Positions 47,535 through 59,303 of a DNA stretch of 64,000 nt are shown one piece after another. Below the pieces are notes generated by a model. That model ran no database searches. It was not told the DNA's origin and saw only the letters and a list, made by a program, of their open reading frames with translations. The DNA comes from Gordionus sp. m RMFG-2023 (taxonomy: Eukaryota > Nematomorpha > Gordioida > Chordodea > Parachordodidae), in assembly GCF_954871325.1 (NCBI RefSeq), contig NC_088775.1, forward strand, positions 39,471,561-39,535,560, written 5' to 3'. Every line of letters begins with the position of its first letter. Position 1 is the first letter of the stretch. A program made the translations under genes and the position numbers.

Positions 47535-49045
47535 TTATTCCAAGGTCATGCCTAAATATAATTAAAAAATAGCCTAGCTATATTATACATCAAGGGTTAC
47601 TATAATATGTCACATTCTATATTTAATTTTATTTTTTTAAATTAAAAAAAAATAGCCTTATAAACATATTTTTACCACTAATATTTTGATGTAAATCTAT
47701 TAACACATTGGCTACTTCTAAAGGGAGATCACAATTACCTATACATATAATTTAGTAATTGTCAATTTGTGTATTGAATAGTTTCAATTCCAACATCTGA
47801 ATTAATAACATGATAAGCACCTGAATTATTTTGATTTGAGATAAAAGTTTGAAAGGCTATGGCAAAACCAAAAGTTTGAGGGGCTAATGTAAAATTTGTA
47901 ATTTGTGGAGCTAATAAATATAAGTTAATGTTATAAATAAAAACATCATAAATACCTTGATTTGGTTAATTTTAATAAAAGTATACAAAAAATACCTTAA
48001 TATGTAAGGCTAGGGCAACTGAACTTGAAGGTAGAGGGGCTAATGCTAAATCTTTAAATCAATGTTAAAATTATTGTAAGGATATATATATATATAAATA
48101 CCTTGATTTGCATTAGAAGTTTTAGGGGCTATTGAAGATTGGGCTAAAAATTTTAAGTTAATTTTAATAAAAGTGTACAAAAAATACCTTGATGTGTAAT
48201 GGCTAGGGCAACTGAACTTGAAGGTGGAGGGGCTAATGTTATATCTTTAAATCAATGTTAAAATTATTGTAAGGATAAATATATAAATACCTTGATTTGC
48301 ATTAGAAGTTTGAGGGGCTATTGAAACTTGGGCTAATAATTTTAAGTTAATTTTAATAAAAGTATACAAAAAATACCTTGATGTGTGGCTAGGGCAACTG
48401 AACTTGAAGGTGGAGGGGCTAATGCTAAATCTTTAAATCAATGTTAAAATTATTGTAAGGATATATATATATATAAATTACCTTGATTTGCATTAGAAGT
48501 TTGAGGGGCAACTTGGGCTAATAATTTTAAGTTAATTTTAATAAAAGTATACAAAAATACCTTGATGTGTAATGGCTAGGGCAACTGAACTTGAAGGTGG
48601 AGGGCTAATGCTAAATCTTAAAATCAATGTTAAAATTATTGTATATATATATATAAATACCATGATATGCATTAGAAGTTTAAAGGGCTATTGAAACTTG
48701 GGCTAATAATTTTAAATTAATTTTAATAAAAGTATACTAAAAATACCTTGATGTGTAATGGCCAGGGCAACTGAACTTGAAGGTGGAGGGGCTAATGCTA
48801 AATCTTTAAATCAATGTTAAAATTATTGTAAGGATATCTTGATTTGCATTAGGAGTTATGCCTGCTACCAAGTTTTGACATTCTAAAGAATGTTGGATGG
48901 TGATAATTAAATCGAGACCAATCATTAATTTGGCTCTACCACCACATCTTTTGCGACAAGTAAGGTAAACGGCCTTTTTACCACTTGTATGGGCCAAATA
49001 TTCATGCCCTTAGTAGCATATATATTACTTTTTCTTCTGTGTTTG
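47535..49045 (-). CDS. FLYWCH-like zinc finger gene with tandem mini-exons
   Basis: Exon F (49045-48838, acceptor ttttcag) encodes a FLYWCH-type DNA-binding finger: YLAHTSGKKAVYLTCRKRCG, then GRAKL, then a final H and C (QHSLECQ). It is followed by alternating small exons: A1 48747-48797, B1 48661-48702, A2 48561-48610, B2 48482-48517, A3 48377-48424, B3 48291-48332, A4 48188-48232, B4 48102-48143, A5 47996-48045, then C 47821-47910 and D 47676-47738. A encodes ALAPPPSSSVALAITHQ, B encodes AQVSIAPQTSNANQ, D GNCDLPLEVANVLIDLHQNI. Nearly all begin and end in phase 1 with ag| and |gtattt, separated by introns of about 44 nt. A short last exon may stop at 47535. Damage: a 2-nt loss in F (an alternative acceptor at 49008 restores frame), a stop in B1, one-base losses in A2 and A5. 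Skipping those keeps frame because exons are symmetric. It may be alternatively spliced or decaying. FLYWCH domains bind DNA; the A/B tail looks like a low-complexity linker. Confidence 0.6.
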
Positions 49046-49439
49046 CTGAAAACAAAAATTATAAATATATAAAATGGTTTATTACTTTTATTTCAAGTTG
49101 TTTATATTTAAGATAATTTTTAAGGTTATCAGCTACAGTTGGAATAAAATTTCAAAAATATTTTAATAAAGATTTCCTTACAAAAGATTTTATTTTATTA
49201 TAAAATTCTCAAAATATTTTCTCAAAATTATAGAAGATTTTTTTACAAAAAATATTTTTTATTTTGCTCAAAAATCTTCTTTGAGCAAGCTCAAAATTTT
49301 TTTTAGCGAAAAAATCTTCGCATTTTTTGATCTTCAAAAGAGCAACGATCTGTGAAGATTTTTGAATTTTGAGCAAATGTTAAACCCTGGTGCCACCTAC
49401 CTATCCCGGCAATTTTATTCAGCCTGAAAAGCCAAAGAA

Positions 49440-51735
49440 TAAGATGGGCGGCGCCGCCAGACTCGGCGCTGATTTTTTTTATGGCGGCGGCCCGGCGTTC
49501 TTACTTTTTAGAATTATAATTATATATTAAATTATTATTATTTAAAACATTAATAAAATTAAATTATGAATAGTATTCTATTGGCATAAAATAAAATAGT
49601 ACATATCATTTATATTCATTCATATTCATACATCACTATTTATTTTAATGTTTTTTAAATATCTTTTTAATATATAAAATAAATATAAATCTAATAGGGC
49701 GAAATTATGTTATATGCTGCTTATGTTTAATGTCATTTGATTCTATAAACAATAAGATGATTTTCTAAAGGTTTGAAATTTAAATAAAATGATTATTAAA
49801 AAATAAATTGACTAAAAAAATAGAAATATGATATTTGATTCCTTGTCAGAATTGTCTGACAGGACAACCATTAGTTCGTGTGAACTAAATGCTTATTCAT
49901 CTATAAAGGCCAATGTTTTAAATCTGATTGATTCTGGATCAAAATTATCATCTACCACTTTTGATTTATTATGGACAGATCATTTCAAGCATCGAAATTA
50001 TATATCGTTTAGTTTTCGTCATTTAAATGAAAATTTTGATTTAAAATATTTTACTCTGACAACTAGAAACGTGACTCAAAAGCATACTGGTGAAACTATA
50101 TTATCTGAGATCGATAGTATAGAAGAGGAATTTCATTTAAAAAACAGAATAATACAGATGGTAACTGTATTGGGGTTAATGTCAAAAGAAGAGTAAGATT
50201 GGGGGATTATGAGCTCTATTTATGATTAGGGCATGGACTTTATAATTTAGTTACAGCTGATAAAAAAAATTTCCAGAATTAATATTTAAAAAAATTAGCG
50301 AAATCATTTCATATCGAGTAGCTGATTTAGAAATGTAAAATTAAGGGGATGCCTGTAATCAATTAATGAGGCAGGCCATATTTTGGATATTGATGATTCT
50401 GATACATACCTTAATAATGCATTGCACCAACAGATCCAATTAATACGAAAAACTTAAAAATTAAATTACCCTACCCGTTGGCACAGCATACTAATTATGC
50501 TAGAAAGTATCCTTAGCCTTCAAGATTCCGATAAATAATGAAAATAAAACAAGAAAACAATCCTTAAAACTTTTTAATAACGAATGGGTATGGAATTTAC
50601 ACGTTAATATATGCATTCAGAGAATAGGTGGAATTTCCTCCCTCTCAAAAGGGATCAACAATAATTTAGGATTATTATTTCAGGTGAAATAGAAACACAT
50701 ATACAAATCAAATCTGATTTTTCAGGTCTCATATGCCTAAAAGAAAATATGCAAAAAAAGCTTGACAATAAGTGTCCAATTACCGAACTTCAAGTAATTT
50801 ATTTTATATCATATATTTTTTAATAAAATTATATTTTAAACATTCGATATTAGCGACACCTTGATCCGAGATTTTCTTAAAATTGTTTCAGACTATTTAA
50901 ATTCGAATTGGCATCACTGCATATTTTAATCAGACATTTAAAACTTTTAGAGCTTGATAGAAATTCACAGAGTGAAATTCAAGTTGTGAAAATAATGGGA
51001 AAACATCAAGTTCTTATATAGCTAAAATAGCTCGTAAACATTCACTTCCAAACCACATTAGCAATATTGAGAAAGAATGCTATATTTGACTCAGCCAACA
51101 TAGTATACCAGAAGAGGATGCACTAACATTTTGGAATATATAAGCGACTGGAACTTCCTAGGCTTGCAATTTTAGCTAGGAAGGTTCTTTTTACCTGCGA
51201 TCAGTACACCCAGGTGAATAATTTTTTCCATCGCATTGCAAAAAGGACTTCTCTATGTCCCATGTATCTTGATAAATATTTAATCATGACTATAATTTTA
51301 CTAAATCTGAATTCCAATTTATATTTTTACTTCATATTTCGATTGCATTCCAAATTTATATTTTAATTTGTTTTAATAAAAAATCAATAGAATATTACTA
51401 TCAAGTGTTGGTGTGACTCTGATCTGAGTAAAAATGCAATTCCTAACTAAGTCTATTTCTGAAAATGAGAAAATAAATAAATTTAAATAGGAGTGAGCAG
51501 AAAATAATTTAAGAAATGAAATAAACTTTATTACCAATGTTAAAACTAAGAGTGCCCAAATAAGTTATAGAAAAATGTAATTTGAAAAAAAAATTCATTT
51601 AAAAATTTTTTAAAATAAATAGCACGCCACAGGCGCCCCTAATTTATTAGGCAGCGACAAAATTAGCGAGCCACCGGACACTGATAAAAAAATTTTAAAA
51701 CCACCTCCGTCAATTTAGGCTTCGGAGCACAGGTC
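49440..51735 (+). mobile_element. Decayed autonomous hAT, 2.3 kb
   Basis: GC-rich ends (GGGCGGCGCCGCC...GGCGGCGGCCCGGCG at 49446-49496; inverted GGCAGCGACAAAATTAGCGA and CCACCGGACA at 51640-51690) bracket transposase on the plus strand. Exact termini are uncertain; CCTGGTGCC at 49388 and CACAGGTCTAG at 51730 are candidates. Several stops and shifts are present. It lies between the two divergent FLYWCH mini-exon genes. 49046-49439 upstream is AT-rich with repeated AAAATCTTC motifs and no gene. Confidence 0.65.
49828..50196 (+). pseudogene. hAT transposase, N-terminal half of catalytic domain
   Basis: 122-codon frame from ATG 49828: DRTTISSCELNAYSSIKANV, FDLLWTDHFKHRNYISFSFR, LNENFDLKYFTLTTRN, HTGETIL and ITDSG-like VTVLG. 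This is the DD/E ribonuclease-H core of hAT transposases related to zinc-finger BED proteins. Continuation in other frames: HGLYNLVTADKKNFPELIFK (from 50222), TRWHSILIMLESILSLQDSD (50465-50530), RLAILARKVLFTC and SLCPMYLDKYLI near 51150-51290 (C-terminal block). Broken many times, so not functional. Confidence 0.8.
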
Positions 51736-52748
51736 TAGCTATAAGTGTTGAACAGCTTCCTATTTGTGCTCCTTAATATTTTTACTAATTATTTGTATCA
51801 TTAAGATTAGCAAAATACAATGACTCTTTTCATATATCTATCTACCACATTGCATTCACTATTAGAGGTGGGCCCAGGAACCATTTGTGAAGTAATGAAT
51901 AAATTTGACTAATTCAGAGCTTAAAATATTTTGAGAACTTCAAGACTGGCTCTTAACAATATTTCGCATAATCTTCACAGCTAAGAAATGTACTATATTT
52001 ATCAAGATTTTACTGTATAATGCTATAGTAATATATCATAACTATATTATCCAAATTTTCATAGATTAATGAATACTATAATTTAATATTTCGGTATTGA
52101 ATGATTAATGTAATCTGAACTGAAAGAGCCAATCAATTTAAAGCTACAAAAAATTATAAACTTACTAATAAATCATTTTTCAGATAAAATATTTAAACAT
52201 ATTCCAGAGTTTGGAACCGGATCCCCTTTATGAAACATATAGGAACCCGATTTCCTAAAAATGCAAATATAAATATTATATTGTTCAAAATATTGTGGTA
52301 TTCATTTTAGAGGATTTGGTGTTTAAATTATTTCATTGCTCCAACAAGATCTAAACTGAAACCAGAACCCTTAGGAATTGTGTCAAATTTAAAAATCAGG
52401 CAGCAAATTTTAGGAACGGGAATCATTTCTTAATAAATAATACTTAGAGGCAAAATCTCAACGCTAACTTTGAATAATTGCTAAAATAAATATTTTGTAT
52501 CTAATTCATGTATAAAAATCGGCCAAAAAAATAGACTAGAGTATCCCTTAAAATAGATTATCCCATAAAATTAAAATATTTAAAAAAAACTTTGCCGCAT
52601 GATATACTTTTTTTTTGTGTTTTGATGTTTTGTCGCATGACTTTTTGCTAAATCTTAAGCTTAAAATTTGTATGCTCAATTTAACAAGCTGATTGATCAA
52701 TATATACTTTATATATAAATATTACCTTATGATTCCTTCACATTTTAG
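51736..52748. other. AT-rich spacer, nothing recognised
   Basis: No tandem repeat, TIR or coding frame that I can support on either strand. It should contain upstream exons of the next gene, but none was identified. Confidence 0.4.
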
Positions 52749-53298
52749 AAAATATGATAGTAATATACTACTATGTATTACAAATGCACCAAGCCATCAT
52801 GTGCGGGTAAAGGGATATTTAAAAACAATATCTTTCATGTATCCAAACAATGCACTGGTATATTTTTTATTAATCTTATATAAAATAATCATATTATAGC
52901 TCTTGCCTGCTTAGAAAGTTTATCTAAAATATTTTCTCCAGCATCATTTGAGACCATAACCAATCCAGGTAAATTATAGAATATATTACTATTATGCTAT
53001 CTTGTTAACCTGGAAATTTTCTTCTTAGAATATATTGCTAATATGCTATCTTGTTAACCTGGAAATTTTCTTCTTAGCATCAATTAATATAATCCATTCA
53101 GGAACTCCAACTAATCAAGGTAAATTTAAAATATGCTATCTTGTTAACCTGGAAATTTTAATCTTAGCATCACTTGATATAATCCATTCAGAAACTCCAA
53201 CCAACCAAAGTAAATTTAAAATATGCTATCTTGTTAACCGGGAAATTTTAATCTTAGCATTACTTGATATAATCCATTAGGAACTCCAACCAACCAAA
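52749..53298 (+). CDS. Second FLYWCH-like gene with tandem mini-exons
   Basis: An exon ending at 52857 (ACT G|gtatat, phase 1) encodes YYKCTKPSCAGKGIFKNNIF then HVSKQCTG, the cysteine/histidine part of a FLYWCH-like finger. Its 5' border (52749, after cattttag) is off by one base in frame, so a shift or another acceptor is needed. Mini-exons follow: E1 52942-52968 (ASFETITNP), E2 53078-53119 (ASINIIHSGTPTNQ), E3 53168-53209, and eroded E4 53258-53298 (in-frame TAG, donor changed from gt to ga) and E5 near 53347. E1-E3 are phase 1-1 and use ag|CATCA and |gtaaat. The exon-intron unit of about 90 bp is tandemly repeated; an extra intron copy at 53000-53077 has lost its exon. Architecture matches the minus-strand gene at 47535-49045. 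Confidence 0.45.
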
Positions 53299-53629
53299 GA
53301 AAATTTAAAATATGCTATCTTGTTAACCTGGAAATTTTAATCTTAGCATCATTTATAATCCATTCAGGAACAATTAATTTTTTTAAAGCAAAATGCCCAA
53401 TATAAATTTATAAAATCTAAATTTAATAAAAATCTACTATTTTCTAATAATTATTTATATTCTCAAAATAGAGAAAACTATTATATGCCTACATAGATAT
53501 TTATTAATTATTAGGTTTTTACCTAAAAATTCACATCACTCTTTATCAATATTATGATCATGCTGTCAAAATTTTCATTTTTTAATGCTTTTTATGCCAA
53601 ATTTACACCATTTTATATAATATTGATAT

Positions 53630-54000
53630 GCAACCCTAATTTTATATATTACTATTGAAATACAAATTGCAATCATTATTTTATATACCACCTATTGATA
53701 TACAAATTGTAATCATCATTTTATATACAATTAATATTCAATTGCAATATATACAAATTTTTATGCACCACCATCAATATACAGTCTTAATAAATATAAT
53801 TTTATAATTGATATGCAAATTGCAATCTTTATTTTATATACCTTCATCAATATATAGTCTCAATAAATATAAATTTATATACTATTGATATATAAATTGC
53901 AATCATTATTTTATATAGCATTATTATACAATTGCAATCATTATTTTATATTTATCAATCACAATAATAATATTTATATATACTATTGATATAATTGCAA
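53630..54000. repeat. Diverged AT-rich tandem repeat, about 55-60 bp
   Basis: ATTGATATACAAATTGCAAT followed by CATTATTTTATATAC recurs about six times with variation. No coding content. 53299-53629 is AT-rich with eroded mini-exon remnants only. Confidence 0.7.
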
Positions 54001-54086
54001 AAGTAATTTTAAAATTGTTAGGCTTATATTTCATTATTCTTACAACATGCATGCTTATTCATTATATCATATTATTTATAAGTAAT

Positions 54087-54300
54087 GTTGTTAAAGAGCT
54101 CGATTTGAGCCGATTTTTAAAAATGGCTAACTCAATATTTTATCCTTAAAAATATTAGGCAAGCCAGCAGACCTTGCTCAGAGGTAGCATAAAGGTTTGG
54201 CATCTATTAGCTAAATCTCGAGGCTTAATCAATATTTTGCTAACGAAAATTTGAGTTAGCCGTTTTTAAAAACTTGACTCAAATCGAGCCTTTTAACAAT
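54087..54300. mobile_element. MITE, about 215 bp
   Basis: Inverted ends GTTGTTAAAGAGCTCGATTTGA and CAAATCGAGCCTTTTAACAA (first 20 bases pair), followed by inner AAAAATGGCTAACTCAA and its inverse. A second full copy lies at 62064-62277 and a half copy at 22090-22207. The GTTGTTAA end resembles the TAGTGTTGTTAA hAT-like family. No target duplication could be confirmed. Confidence 0.7.
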
Positions 54301-54334
54301 ATTTGTAATCAGAATACGTATGATAAATAGATTT

Positions 54335-54985
54335 CCTAGTAAGATAAGTAACTAGAAACCTCTAACAAAATAAATCTCATATTTATAGGGATAACAAGTA
54401 TAAATCCCTATGATAAAAATTTTTTTAATGGAGTTCCTAGTAGGAAAAGAGATTAACATATTCCCATTAATCATTAGAAATCTAAAAAAAAATTAAATAT
54501 GAGTAAATCTGATATTTATAGGAATAATAAGTATTTATCTCAACGATAAAAATTTTATTAATGGAGTTCCTAGTAGGAAAAGAGATTAACATATTCCCAT
54601 TAATCATTAGAAATCTAAAAAAAAATTAAAATATGAGTAAATCTGATATTTATAGGAATAATAAGTATAAATCTCTATAATAAAAATTTTATTAATGGAG
54701 TTCCTAGTAGGAAAAGAGATCAACATATTCCCATTAATCATTAGAAATCTAAAAAAAAAATTAAAATATGAGTAAATCTGATATTTATAGAAATAATAAG
54801 TATAAATCTCAACGATAAAAATTTTATTAATGGAGTTCCTAGTAGGAAAAGATATTAACATATTCCCATTAATCATTAGAAATCTAGAAAAAAATTAAAA
54901 TATGAGTAAATCTGATATTTATAGGAATAATAAGTATAAATCTCTACTATAAAAATTTTAATAATGGAGTTCCTAGTAATATTAA
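54335..54985. repeat. Tandem array, unit about 135 bp
   Basis: About 4.7 units of TTCCTAGTAGGAAAAGAGAT ... ATTAATGGAG (units near 54432, 54563, 54698, 54835, 54968). Each has CCTAGTAGG, a short palindrome. The minus-strand frame 54607-54876 repeats with the unit and is not a gene. Confidence 0.88.
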
Positions 54986-56225
54986 CCATATTGTATTATA
55001 TATAATATTGAATTATAAATAAATTATATTAAATAGATAAATAATATTATAAATATATAAAATATGAAATATATAATATGAAATATATAATATAAATTAT
55101 TCTATTTTAATTATATATTAATTATCTTAATAATATTAATTATTACATTATAATTAAATCATATTATATAATTATATATTACTAAAATTTATATTAATAC
55201 AATTTATATATTTTTATTTATATTAAATTAATTTAATTACTTTAAATATTATATTAATAATATATTTTGTTAAATATTACAATTATATATTTTTATTTAT
55301 ATTAAATTAATTTATTTACTTTAAATATTATATTAATAATATATTATGTTAAATATTACAATTATATATTTATTAAAATTTATTATAAATGTTTTTAATA
55401 TTTATTATATAATTATATTAAATATTTGATTAAGATATTTACTAAAATTTATAATGATATTAATTTAATATTAAATACTTAAATAGAAAAAACTATCTAA
55501 TCTGTAAAAGTCAAATTTTTGATATTTTTTTAAATCTTTCGCTTCAAACTTATAGGGGCCATTTTGACAGCCATTTTAGCTTATTTGTTTTTTTGTTATT
55601 TTTAAGAGTATATAAAGCGGACCTGAACCACAAAATATAGCGTAACAAATAATGGAAAATAAATATTTAACACTGATGTGTATGTAGGTAGATGAATAAA
55701 TATTAAATGTATTTTGTAAATATTACAAGAAATATATTAAAGATAATAATATAATGCAACTTCGTCATAACAAAAAAAATACCATCTTGACTTTTTCGTG
55801 CATCATTTTTAACATTATAAAATGTATGAAGGCGTTTTTGTTTTTAAAATGAGCCTTTATATATAATCCATTAGCAATGCAAAATATTTTTCTACTGTCA
55901 GAATTATGATAAAATAAATAGTGGGGCAAATAAAACAAACGATCATCAGGTAAATTTAACAACTTTCATAATGTTTAAAATTATTGTATTACAGTTTGCT
56001 AATAACAGGAATTCTATTTGCTATTTAAGTTAATCAGATGTTGATAAATCTCTGATGCTATTATGCTATATCTGTTAAATATTTATCAACCAATCTATCT
56101 TTGTACAATGGAGATGGTTTATAATTCTCTCTTCATAATTCCCCATGTATTTACTACTTGGTTAAGATCGAAACTTGATGAAGATCACTCCAAAACCTTT
56201 ATTCTATTATCTATCATTTTTGTGG
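54986..56225. other. Simple AT-rich DNA, no supported gene
   Basis: 54986-55480 is almost pure A/T with TATATTAAT-type short repeats and a duplicated block of about 90 bp (55175-55365). 55500-56225 is ordinary AT-rich DNA. A minus-strand frame at 55765-55962 was seen but cannot be supported. Confidence 0.5.
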
Positions 56226-58581
56226 ATATTGGTGAGTGTCATAAGGCTCCATTCTCCTACTTCACCGTTTAATGGCGATTTCTCCCAAGTTAGTCAGTTT
56301 TCCCTGTGATTTTTCTTTTCCATTTTTGACGGTCCTGAGCATCAATATTTGTAAGATTCACTCATATCCGCCACTATCATCTTTATCCACGTCGTCTGGG
56401 CCTTCCTCTAGGTCTTGATCCTTCTACTATCAAGGTGCATTTCTTCATAACCTTTTGTCTTACTTCCATGCCTAAACCACCATAGTCTATTTCTTTGCAT
56501 TACCACTCCAATCACTTCAATACCCATTCTTGATCGCATGTCCTTGCTAGTTTTTCACTCTCTCAGAGATACTCCAAGCATCCATCTAATCATCCACATC
56601 TCTGTTCTTTCCAATTTGGCATCGTGATTTCATTGCCCATGTTTGGCGGTCATAAACTAAACAACTCCTCACACAGCTTACGTAAACTTTCACCTTTAAC
56701 TTCAGAGAGACGTTTATATTTGTTAGAATAGACGACTCTCTCTGACTTCTTCATGCTTGTCTGACCCTTGAACAGCAGAATCTATACTACCATCTGTGTT
56801 TAGTGTTAACATATTTGAATTATATTAACTTAAATTTTACCTTACGGACTTATATTATTTCTTTCACTTAACCTAATAATAATCTAATAGTTACATTGAT
56901 TGTTATTTACTTTTGAAAAGTATATGTATATAATTTATTAGGTTAATAGTCAGTTAGTTATATTTTATAAATAAATTTAAAATAAAGAAATTTTGTTTCG
57001 ATATCTTTTTGCTTAATATATCACTCACATCATATTAGCATATATCACCAAAATAGAAAAATTTCCCACTTTACCCAGGGTTAACCCATTGCCAATATTC
57101 AAACCACCATTTTCTAAGTTATCAGTATTATGCACCCCTTTTATGCACGCTCTACAAATAAAGGACATTTTTGCTAACATCAGACTTCCCTTTTCCCTGC
57201 TACATCTTTTATGCACCTATTTCTGGCATCTGGTACATTGCATTGAATTTCTAGTAACTCCTTTCCCACATACACTATAAAGCCAGTTTCCGGATTCCTC
57301 TATCTTCAGATTACCCTACCAATCATCACTTGTCTTTGCATTTATTTTTAGGCCCTTTGATTCCATAGCCATCTTCCATATATTAATTTTATCCCTCAAT
57401 TCTTACTCACTGTTTGCCATTAATACAAGATCTGCATATAATAGCTCCCAGGAAAGTTCATCACGAATCTCTCTAGCCACCACATCCATTACTAAGATAA
57501 ATAATAATGGACTCAGCATAGATTTTTGATGAAGTCCTATCTTTTACTATTTCCATCATCTACCGTACCGCAGTTTGTGCTCCCACATACATTGTCATCA
57601 CTGCTATAATAAACCAATCTTCCACACCTGATTTTTTCAAGACTTATCTAGTAACCTCGCGCGACACCCTGTCAAATCTCCAATCAACAAATACATAATA
57701 GTTTCTTTTCCTTTGCAAGTCACTTCTGCATTTGTCTCATCACAAAATTGAATCTGTCGTGCTTTCTTTTCCCGATGTAAACCCAAACTGCATTTCATCA
57801 ATTTTAGCTTGTTCCTTTATCCGCTTCTCAAAAACTCTCTTAAATACTTTACCTGCATGTTCCAAGAGTTTAATAGCTGTATAAGACATGCAATCGAAAG
57901 GATCACATTTCCTCGACACTCGGGAATAGTTCCTTCTGTTACAATTATATTGGCTAACTTCATAAACTGAGTCTTTAGAACCTTTAAATATTTCTGATAC
58001 CACCTAGTTAAACTCGCTGCCTTCCCTTTTTTCGTTTTTTTCATAATTTCGTCCTTGCCAAATTTACTCCCTGGACCTTCTATCTTTGAACTAACATCAT
58101 TATCATTTCATCCTCTTTTTTGACAACTGCTTTGCCATCCGGCTATATTTCCCATTCCTTTAGCACATTCGAAGCAAACTCCTGCTTTTATATTAATTTC
58201 TTGGCATTTCTTTTTGCCACTTTGTAAATATCGTTATGACTATTTTCTTTTATACTATTCTTTGAAACACCTCCGTTTCCCGTCCACAGCTTTTGCTACT
58301 TTCGGATTCTACCACCATGTCTCCCAATGTATAGGCGGCTTTTTTATCCATCCACATACCTCCTCAATTTTCCTCATCCAGGCTTCCTTTGTGGCTTCTT
58401 ACTTGTCATTTACTCCAGATGCTTGTGCCATCTTCACCTCTCTTATCACCAAAGTAGTAGTGAATTGAACCCTAGAACTTTCCTCCTTCAATTTCCTAAC
58501 TCTCAACCTTAGCACAAAATTTCTTTTAGTGATCCTGGCGCCTTTAAAAGTGAGATGTCATAACTAGTCAGTGCTGATGAA

Positions 58582-59173
58582 CAGGGACCCCAACCGTTAT
58601 TTATAACGGTTCAGTTTGGTTACGGTTCAGTATGTAAAAAATTATAATTGTTATGTTTTGTTTACGGTTCTTAAGAAGAAATTTATAAAGGTTCGGTTCA
58701 TCTAATTATAAAAGTTTTTAAAGGTTCATTACGGTTATAATTTTTTTTTATTGAAGCAACACCATCTCCTAATTTATTTTTATTATAAGCATCTATGAAT
58801 TATATATAAAAAAATATATATAAGCAAAATAACTCATTTTTAAATATATTATTTGAACGTATAAGTAATATATTTTCTAATATAAATAGATTCCTTTTTG
58901 TTCGTTGTGACGATATCACAAATTTTAGTCCCGAAAAAGCCCTTTCAATAGAAACTTGTGTTGGTAACCGCCAGTACTATAAGAGCAAGTTTATATAATT
59001 CTGGATATCCAAATTATCTCCATTTCTAAAATATAAAAACTCAACCGGTTTAACCGTTTTTTATAAAGGTTCTTTTTACTCCTTCAAAAAATTATTATAT
59101 TGGTTCGGTTACGGTAATGTTTCAGATATTTATAACTGTTTATAATGGTTTAACGGTTCACTCCGGGTCCCTG
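58582..59173 (-). mobile_element. hAT element in LINE, CAGGGACCC family, 592 bp
   Basis: Ends CAGGGACCC and GGGTCCCTG, flanked by 8-bp repeats ctgatgaa / ctgatcaa (7 of 8). Internal repeats AACGGTT and GGTTCGGTT. The minus strand near 58880-58980 retains LPTQVSIERAFSGLKFVISS, the hAT C-terminal block, so it is an internally deleted derivative. It interrupts the LINE between endonuclease and reverse transcriptase parts and is therefore younger. Confidence 0.88.
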
Positions 59174-59303
59174 CTGATCAATACATTCCTCTCCCAGCAT
59201 CACTTTTACACACATTTCCTTACTAACAAATAATCTCCCCCTCACTTTTAGCAACGCTCGACTTGTAAGTCACCAGCTTCTCTGATTTTTTTTTAAACAT
59301 TGT

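Noticed and set aside
54607-54876. Minus-strand 89-codon frame
   Set aside because: Two copies of the 135-bp tandem unit read through; not a gene.
55765-55962. Minus-strand 65-codon frame with DSRKIFCIANGLYIKAHF
   Set aside because: Plausible composition but no splice context or recognised family.
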